A stretch of 64,000 nt of DNA from WHSW01 sp033856255 (GTDB lineage Bacteria > Actinomycetota > Thermoleophilia > Solirubrobacterales > 70-9), in the NCBI GenBank assembly GCA_033856255.1, contig JAWVFH010000034.1, positions 9,872 through 73,871 of the forward strand. The letters run 5' to 3'. Positions within the stretch are counted from its first letter, which is position 1. Every line of letters starts with the position of its first letter. The notes under the pieces were generated by a model. It ran no database searches. It was not told the DNA's origin and saw nothing but the letters and a program-made list of their open reading frames with translations. Below, one piece after another: positions 60,801-64,000 of this stretch. A program made the position numbers and the translations under genes.

Positions 60801-62170
60801 CGGTCTCCGAGATCTACGCCGAGCAGCTGATCGCAGAGAACGTCGTCAGCGCCGAGGACGTCACCGCCGACTCGTCCGAGCGGCTCGAGCTCCTGCAGGG
60901 GATCCTCAGGGAGCTGCGCTCGAAGATGGAGGCCGGCGAGTACGAGGACCCGAGCTCGACCGCCCTCGGCACCGGCGAGCTCGACCGGACGAAGAGCCCC
61001 GAGGTCGAGACGGCGGTCTCGGAGAAGCGCCTGCGGACCCTGAACGAGGAGCTGTTGCGGGTGCCCGAGAGCTTCACCATCCACCGCAAGCTGCGCAAGC
61101 CGCTGCTCGGCCGGATCGAGAAGCTCGACGAGGGCGAGATCGAGTTCGGCCACGCCGAGGCGCTCGCCTTCGGCTCGCTGCTGACCGAAGGCACGCACAT
61201 CCGGCTCACCGGCCAGGACACCGAGCGCGGCACCTTCTCCCATCGCCACCTGGCGCTGCACGATGAGAACACCGGGCTGCGCTACGTCCCGATCCAGAAT
61301 CTCTCCGGGGCCCTGGCGCCGTTCGAGCTTCACAACAGCCCGCTCTCGGAGGCCGCCTGCCTCGGATTCGAGTACGGCTACTCGGCGGCTTCTCCCGAGT
61401 CGCTGATCCTCTGGGAGGCGCAGTTCGGCGACTTCGTCAACTCGGCCCAGGTGATCGTGGACCAGTTCATCGTCGCCGGAGAGTCGAAGTGGGGCCAGAC
61501 CACGAGGCTCACGCTGCTGCTCCCGCATGGCTACGAGGGCGCCGGGCCCGAGCACTCCAGCGCGCGCATCGAGCGCTTCATCCAGCTCGGCTCGGAGGGC
61601 AACATCCGGCTCGCCAACCCGACCACCGCCGCCCAGTATTTCCACCTGCTGCGCCGCCAGGCACGGCTGGCGAAGCCGCGGCCACTCGTCGTCTTCACCC
61701 CCAAGGGCCTGCTGCGCCTGCGCGCCGCCGCCTCCTCGCTGGACGAGCTGACCAACGGCTCGTTCCAGTTCGTGCTCGACGATCCGCGGACCGCCGATCG
61801 CCGCGATCAGGTCGATCGCCTGGTCCTGTGCAGCGGCAAGCTCTTCTACGACATCGACGGCCACGACCGGCGCGAGGCCGCCGACACCGTCGCCGTCGCC
61901 CGGGTCGAGCTCCTCTACCCCTTCGCGCGCAACGAGCTCGAGACGCTGATCGCCGCCTACCCGAACGTGAAGAAGGTCGTCTGGGTACAGGAGGAGCCGA
62001 AGAACATGGGCGCCTGGAGCGTCATGGCCCGCCGCCTGCCCGAGCTGCTCCCCGACGGCGTCGATCACATGTACGTCGGGCGGCCACAGCGGTCCAGCCC
62101 CAGCGAGGGCTACCCCGTCGCGCACCGCCTCGAGCAGGAGCGCATCGTCCTCACCGCCCTCGAGGGCTAG
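57812..62170 (+). CDS. kgd: Fused 2-oxoglutarate dehydrogenase E2-E1 with two lipoyl domains
   Basis: 1452 residues. In order: lipoyl domain 1 (about 4-80, lipoyl Lys46 in 'STDKIDAE'), lipoyl domain 2 (about 137-212, Lys179 in the same motif), subunit-binding domain (about 250-287), E2 succinyltransferase core (about 303-540, 'DHRIIQG'), then E1 (about 585-1452; 'GMAHRGRLSVLAHNLGRS', 'GDAAFPGQGVVAETLNL', 'ITDNQVGFTT'). It converts 2-oxoglutarate to succinyl-CoA in the TCA cycle. Mycobacterial and corynebacterial relatives lack the lipoyl domains. Confidence 0.93.
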   Translation: MPDGLIELQMPQMGESVTEGTILEWHVSEGQEVAEGDTVVEVSTDKIDAEVPAPASGVVTKILAQPDDTVAVGQVLAEIDPNGTASGNGAPPLKEAEGLITSGGEGDQDLGDDSVPSESAQPGEIEIPAPVATADDETVQINMPEMGESVTEGTVLEWHVAEGQQVAEGDTVIEVSTDKIDAEVPAPTAGTITKLLVNVDDTVQVGQALAEMATGAAPSGNGSAAPAADPAAPGGEAEEAGGTSSDSNKASPVARRVAAAKGVDIGAVSGTGPGGKVVKGDVLAAADGDGAAPAAAVADGEVKPLRGPAAMLAKAMDESRKVPTATSFRTLPVDVLDAKRKAINGALKDRGMKVSFTHLVAWAIVQAGLEWPVMGRTFAEADGKPQVVEHAHVNLGIAVDVERKGGRSLLVPCIKGADELDFAGFHAYYEDLITKTRENKLTADDFQGTNISLTNPGGLGTVASVPRLMEGQGTIIATGSIAYPVEWAHAPAEKIKALGISKVMTMTSTYDHRIIQGAESGSFLRRIDQLLQGEDGFYEGVAEALRIPANLVTTAHPAAASAPPLSAAGTPSSPSAVVGAEPDRELLQAVQAATSLLKAYRTHGHLAANVNPLGGQPKGDPALEPENLNLTPELMARIPASILRIGVEGENLLDALPRMRDAYCSTIAYQIEHLASHQQRMWLREMIETGWHRAPLAADEKRSLLSRLIEVFQFERFLQKAYLGQKMFSIEGLDVTVPMIDEMATLARENGAEEVVIGMAHRGRLSVLAHNLGRSVESILAEFEGAKALDRVKAITAMPHSGTGDVKYHHGAEGLFQTRDGDQVKVRLYPNPSHLEFVDPVVTGGARAGQTEHSGPKLHHNPHVAVPVLLHGDAAFPGQGVVAETLNLQSLAGYSTGGTIHLITDNQVGFTTDPQEDRSTPYAGDMAKGFNCPIIHVNADDVEACIAATRLAMAYREQWGRDVVIDLIGYRRFGHNETDEPAYTQPKMAAQIKEHQPVSEIYAEQLIAENVVSAEDVTADSSERLELLQGILRELRSKMEAGEYEDPSSTALGTGELDRTKSPEVETAVSEKRLRTLNEELLRVPESFTIHRKLRKPLLGRIEKLDEGEIEFGHAEALAFGSLLTEGTHIRLTGQDTERGTFSHRHLALHDENTGLRYVPIQNLSGALAPFELHNSPLSEAACLGFEYGYSAASPESLILWEAQFGDFVNSAQVIVDQFIVAGESKWGQTTRLTLLLPHGYEGAGPEHSSARIERFIQLGSEGNIRLANPTTAAQYFHLLRRQARLAKPRPLVVFTPKGLLRLRAAASSLDELTNGSFQFVLDDPRTADRRDQVDRLVLCSGKLFYDIDGHDRREAADTVAVARVELLYPFARNELETLIAAYPNVKKVVWVQEEPKNMGAWSVMARRLPELLPDGVDHMYVGRPQRSSPSEGYPVAHRLEQERIVLTALEG

Positions 62171-62202
62171 CCCCAGGGGGCGAATCCTGGTCGAGTGACG
62201 CG

Positions 62203-62225
62203 TCAACCACCTGACAGGTGGTTGA
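62203..62225 (+). promoter_or_regulatory. Perfect hairpin covering the ribosome-binding site of the AbiEi/DUF559 gene
   Basis: TCAACCACCT (62203-62212), GAC, AGGTGGTTGA (62216-62225). The right arm contains the Shine-Dalgarno AGGTGG, 5 nt before ATG 62227, so the folded mRNA would hide it. A dimeric repressor site is the alternative. Confidence 0.6.
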
Positions 62226-62226
62226 G

Positions 62227-63105
62227 ATGACACTCGCCGAGATCAGAGCGCGGCGGCAGCACGGTGTGGTGACCAGGGAACAACTACGTGGGTTGGGGAT
62301 GACGGCGAGGCAGGTGGACGGCGCGCTCGCACGCGGAGAGCTTCGCCCATTGCATCGCGGCGTCTATCTGGTCGGTCCCGTGACCCCGCCGCACGCCCGC
62401 GAGATCGCCGCGGTCCTCGCCTGCGGCGACGGCGCCCTGCTCAGCCACCAGTCCGCCGCCTACCTGTACGGACTCCTCCCCTACCCGGCCCAACCCGGCC
62501 CCGTCGACATCACCGTCACGGGTCGCCACACCGGCCGGCACCCCGGCGTTCGCCTGCACCGAACCACGACGCTGCACCGATACGAGCGGCGCGAGCGCTC
62601 GAAAATCCCCGTCACCGCCCCACCCCGCACCGTCGTCGACCTCGCCGGATGCTGCACGCCGCTCGAGCTCGAGGACGCCGTCGCGGAGGCGTTCGCGCTG
62701 CGCCTGACGAACCGCGCGCAGCTCCTCCGAGCAATTGCGGACCGGCCGGGAAGGCGCGGCATCGCGGGGCTGCGCAGCCTGCTCGACGGCGGGCCCAAGC
62801 GGACCCGTTCCGTTCCCGAGCGCCGCCTGCTCTCAAAGCTGCGAGCGACGGAGCTCCCCGAACCCGAAACGAACTTCCGCATCGCCGGCTGGGAGGTCGA
62901 CCTCTACTGGCCGGCGCATCGCCTCGTGGTCGAGGTCGACGGCTACGCGGCGCACTCCTCGCCGCGCGCCTTCGAACGCGACCGCCGCAAGGACGCGGAG
63001 CTGGCAGCGCTCGGCCTCACGGTGCGCCGTTTTTCAGCGAGGCAGGTGCGGGACCGGCCCGGGGCCGTCGTCGCCTGGATCAGCCAGGCCCTCGGGCGGG
63101 CCTAG
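62227..63105 (+). CDS. AbiEi-like wing/DUF559 nuclease-fold protein
   Basis: 292 residues from ATG 62227; a GTG at 62218 lies inside the hairpin and is less likely. The N-terminus (1-60) is AbiEi-type helix-turn-helix: 'HGVVTREQLRGLGMTARQVD', 'RPLHRGVYLVG'. The C-terminus (about 205-292) is DUF559, PD-(D/E)xK style: 'EVDLYWPAHRLVVEVDGY' (Asp and Glu-x-Asp) and 'RDRRKDAELAALG'. These proteins are common in actinobacteria. Antitoxin-like or nuclease roles are proposed, but a toxin partner is not seen here. Confidence 0.8.
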   Translation: MTLAEIRARRQHGVVTREQLRGLGMTARQVDGALARGELRPLHRGVYLVGPVTPPHAREIAAVLACGDGALLSHQSAAYLYGLLPYPAQPGPVDITVTGRHTGRHPGVRLHRTTTLHRYERRERSKIPVTAPPRTVVDLAGCCTPLELEDAVAEAFALRLTNRAQLLRAIADRPGRRGIAGLRSLLDGGPKRTRSVPERRLLSKLRATELPEPETNFRIAGWEVDLYWPAHRLVVEVDGYAAHSSPRAFERDRRKDAELAALGLTVRRFSARQVRDRPGAVVAWISQALGRA

Positions 63106-63311
63106 GCGAAGGCGGCTCTGCGGATCACCGCGGCCACGTAGGCCTCGCCGCAATCGGGGCAGCTCGACATTCGTGCCCAGGAGCGATGCTCGCCGCCGCA
63201 GCCGTCGCAGTGATAACGGCGCTCGAGCCCGACCATGCGCCGCGCCTCGCGGGAGACGGCGGCCGGGTCGCGAAGCGCCCGTCCGGTGTGTGGGGTGGTC
63301 CCATCGATCAT
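63102..63311 (-). CDS. Small zinc-ribbon protein
   Basis: 69 residues from ATG 63311; longer readings run into the start of the divergent membrane protein gene. 'YHCDGCGGEHRSW' and 'MSSCPDCGEAYV' give a CxxC...CxxC zinc ribbon with a short C-terminal helix. A nucleic-acid or protein-binding role is possible. Its stop shares CTAG with the DUF559 gene. Confidence 0.62.
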   Translation of the reverse strand: MIDGTTPHTGRALRDPAAVSREARRMVGLERRYHCDGCGGEHRSWARMSSCPDCGEAYVAAVIRRAAFA

Positions 63312-63380
63312 GGCGTCATCTTCCCCGGCGGGGCGTCGGGTTCCCATGGACCGGGGTCCAAAGCTGCACACCGGCGCTTG

Positions 63381-63386
63381 TACTCT
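63381..63386 (+). promoter_or_regulatory. -10 hexamer of the DUF3817-like gene
   Basis: TACTCT ends 7 nt before ATG 63394 with no Shine-Dalgarno between: leaderless pattern. Confidence 0.5.
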
Positions 63387-63393
63387 CGGGCCG

Positions 63394-63753
63394 ATGGAAC
63401 AACTGCCTCCCACCTCCTCGGCTTCGCCTCCGGCGGTGTTCGGGTCTGACGAACTTCGCACCCCGGTCCCCGGCCCGATGTTCGGCTGGGTGAAGCTCGC
63501 TTCGTATTTCGAGCTGGCGCTGTTCACCGCCCTGATCGTCGTCTGGGTGGCGCCGGGCCTGGAGGGACCGACCGCGATCCTCGGGCTGGCCCACGGACTC
63601 GGCTTCGTCGCCCTGGCGCTGCTGATCTGGGCCGCCGTCCTGCGCCACGAGGCGCCCTACACGTTGCTCGCCGCCACGCTCACCCCGGTCGGCCCGGTCG
63701 GCAGCGTGATCGCGATTCGCCACATCGAGCGCAATCAGCCCACCGCGGACTGA
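63394..63753 (+). CDS. DUF3817-like small membrane protein
   Basis: 119 residues. After a Pro/Ser-rich cytosolic start it has three helices: 'VKLASYFELALFTALIVVWV' at about 33-52, 'ILGLAHGLGFVALALLIWAA' about 62-82, and 'LLAATLTPVGPVGSVIAI' about 91-110. The 'HG' in the second helix and the order of helices fit DUF3817 integral membrane proteins. Function unknown. Confidence 0.7.
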   Translation: MEQLPPTSSASPPAVFGSDELRTPVPGPMFGWVKLASYFELALFTALIVVWVAPGLEGPTAILGLAHGLGFVALALLIWAAVLRHEAPYTLLAATLTPVGPVGSVIAIRHIERNQPTAD

Positions 63754-63757
63754 GGGG

Positions 63758-63801
63758 AAAAAGAGGGGCGGGACCGCGAAGGGGGTCACGCGGCCCGCCC
63801 C
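63758..63801 (-). terminator. Rho-independent terminator on the minus strand
   Basis: GGGGCGGG (63765-63772) pairs with CCCGCCCC (63794-63801), extended by CCGCG/CGCGG with a one-base bulge and a 10-nt loop. On the minus strand the stem is followed by TCTTTTT. It should end a transcript entering from the right. On the plus strand no T-run follows. Confidence 0.7.
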
Positions 63802-64000
63802 ATGAACCCCTTGCAGACGCTGGTACCCCAGGGTCACGGGTCGGAAACCGGCACCTTCACGAGGTGCCGGTAGGTAGTTGGCGGGGCGGGGCCGCGGGAG
63901 GCAGGGGGTCCACACGGCCCTCGCCACCGCCAGCGCGTCGGTAGCCAGGGAGGGATGCCGACGCGATCGCCCCCGGAGGCGGGACTGGCCGGGGACGAGT
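63802..64000 (-). ncRNA. Gene-free structured end, possible 3' part of an RNA gene
   Basis: No credible protein frame. Strong stems include ACCGGCACCT/AGGTGCCGGT (63847-63871, 5-nt loop) and CGCGTCGG/CCGACGCG (63934-63965). Upstream of a minus-strand terminator this could be the end of a structured RNA or a long 3' UTR. It did not match RNase P RNA, tmRNA or SRP RNA signatures by eye. The family is not recognised. Confidence 0.3.

Noticed and set aside
62218..62220. GTG at 62218 as the start of the AbiEi/DUF559 gene
   Set aside because: It is inside the right arm of the hairpin and would place the Shine-Dalgarno after the start. ATG 62227 follows AGGTGG at normal distance.
57791..62233. A very long open frame on the strand opposite kgd, and similar long antisense frames opposite pccB, the phosphoesterase and other genes
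   Set aside because: Such frames are expected opposite GC-rich genes. Their residues are Arg/Ala/Asp-rich with no motif, and they run over gene borders. The plus-strand proteins have complete family motifs.
63934..64000. Possible start of a c-di-AMP (ydaO-type) riboswitch near the right edge, because of the CCGGGGAC stretch
   Set aside because: Only one short consensus-like piece is visible, the later conserved blocks would lie outside the window, and the minus-strand terminator argues for transcription in the other direction.
63765..64000. RNase P RNA, tmRNA or SRP RNA on either strand
   Set aside because: The conserved cores (GAGGAAAGTC and ACAGAAA for RNase P, the T-arm and CCA end for tmRNA, the GGAAGGAAGC-like loop for SRP) were not found.

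Overview
The window is a 64 kb stretch of a high-GC chromosome. It has no rRNA, tRNA, insertion sequence or CRISPR array. The gene style points to a deep-branching actinobacterium, most likely class Thermoleophilia (Solirubrobacter/Conexibacter-like). The reasons are secreted delta-60-repeat and RTX-like proteins with short basic tails, an E2-E1 fused 2-oxoglutarate dehydrogenase of the actinobacterial kind, a decaprenyl-phosphate phosphoribosyltransferase homologue, many acyl-CoA dehydrogenases, and many GTG starts. The taxonomic placement is inference from these traits. Genes are packed tightly, and about twenty starts have a TANNNT hexamer 6-10 nt upstream, which suggests widespread leaderless transcription.

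Layout. 1-3.0 kb: end of a methylmalonyl-CoA mutase large subunit, a degenerate HD-GYP protein and pccB (propionyl-CoA to succinyl-CoA route). 3.0-11.8 kb: surface and housekeeping genes (LPFTG protein, FKBP isomerase, M28 peptidase, phosphoesterase with RTX-like tail, ornithine cyclodeaminase-like protein, carboxylase epsilon-like protein, dodecin, delta-60 protein). 11.8-16.2 kb: assimilatory sulfate reduction (sulfite reductase, cysH, sat, cysC), with a candidate operator in front. 16.2-20.1 kb: acyltransferase, two secreted proteins, PHP phosphoesterase. 20.1-21.6 kb: Rrf2 regulator and TauE/SafE transporter, probably linked to the sulfur genes. 21.6-31.6 kb: a surface-glycan cluster. Three enzymes for a UDP-L-FucNAc/QuiNAc-type sugar sit among glycosyltransferases, methyltransferases, acetyltransferases and a PhyH dioxygenase.

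31.6-35.1 kb holds an acyl-CoA dehydrogenase of ACAD10/11 type, a kinase of the aminoglycoside-phosphotransferase fold and a HAD phosphatase. These are the three domains fused in animal ACAD10, here as separate genes. 35-45 kb: membrane proteins, a methyltransferase, a DEAD-box helicase, a quinone reductase, a PfkB kinase, citrate synthase and three small conserved genes. 45-48 kb: a paired acyl-CoA dehydrogenase and a UbiA prenyltransferase. 48-51 kb: a large subtilase. 51-55 kb: an alkyl-DHAP synthase-like enzyme next to a fatty acyl-CoA reductase-like double SDR, a plausible ether-lipid unit. 55-58 kb: a four-gene overlapping operon of lipoprotein, atypical NRAMP transporter and two PRC-barrel proteins. 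58-62 kb: a giant 2-oxoglutarate dehydrogenase that keeps two lipoyl domains in cis. 62-64 kb: an AbiEi/DUF559 protein behind a perfect hairpin, a zinc-ribbon protein, a small membrane protein and a structured, gene-free right end with a minus-strand terminator.

The strongest unusual signals are these: a 41-bp copy of a leaderless promoter plus nine codons reused in front of a sugar gene; two divergent genes that share one CCATGG as both start codons; five convergent gene pairs that end in one shared CTAG; the split ACAD10 set; and the NRAMP/PRC operon. No stretch longer than 300 bases lacks a gene.
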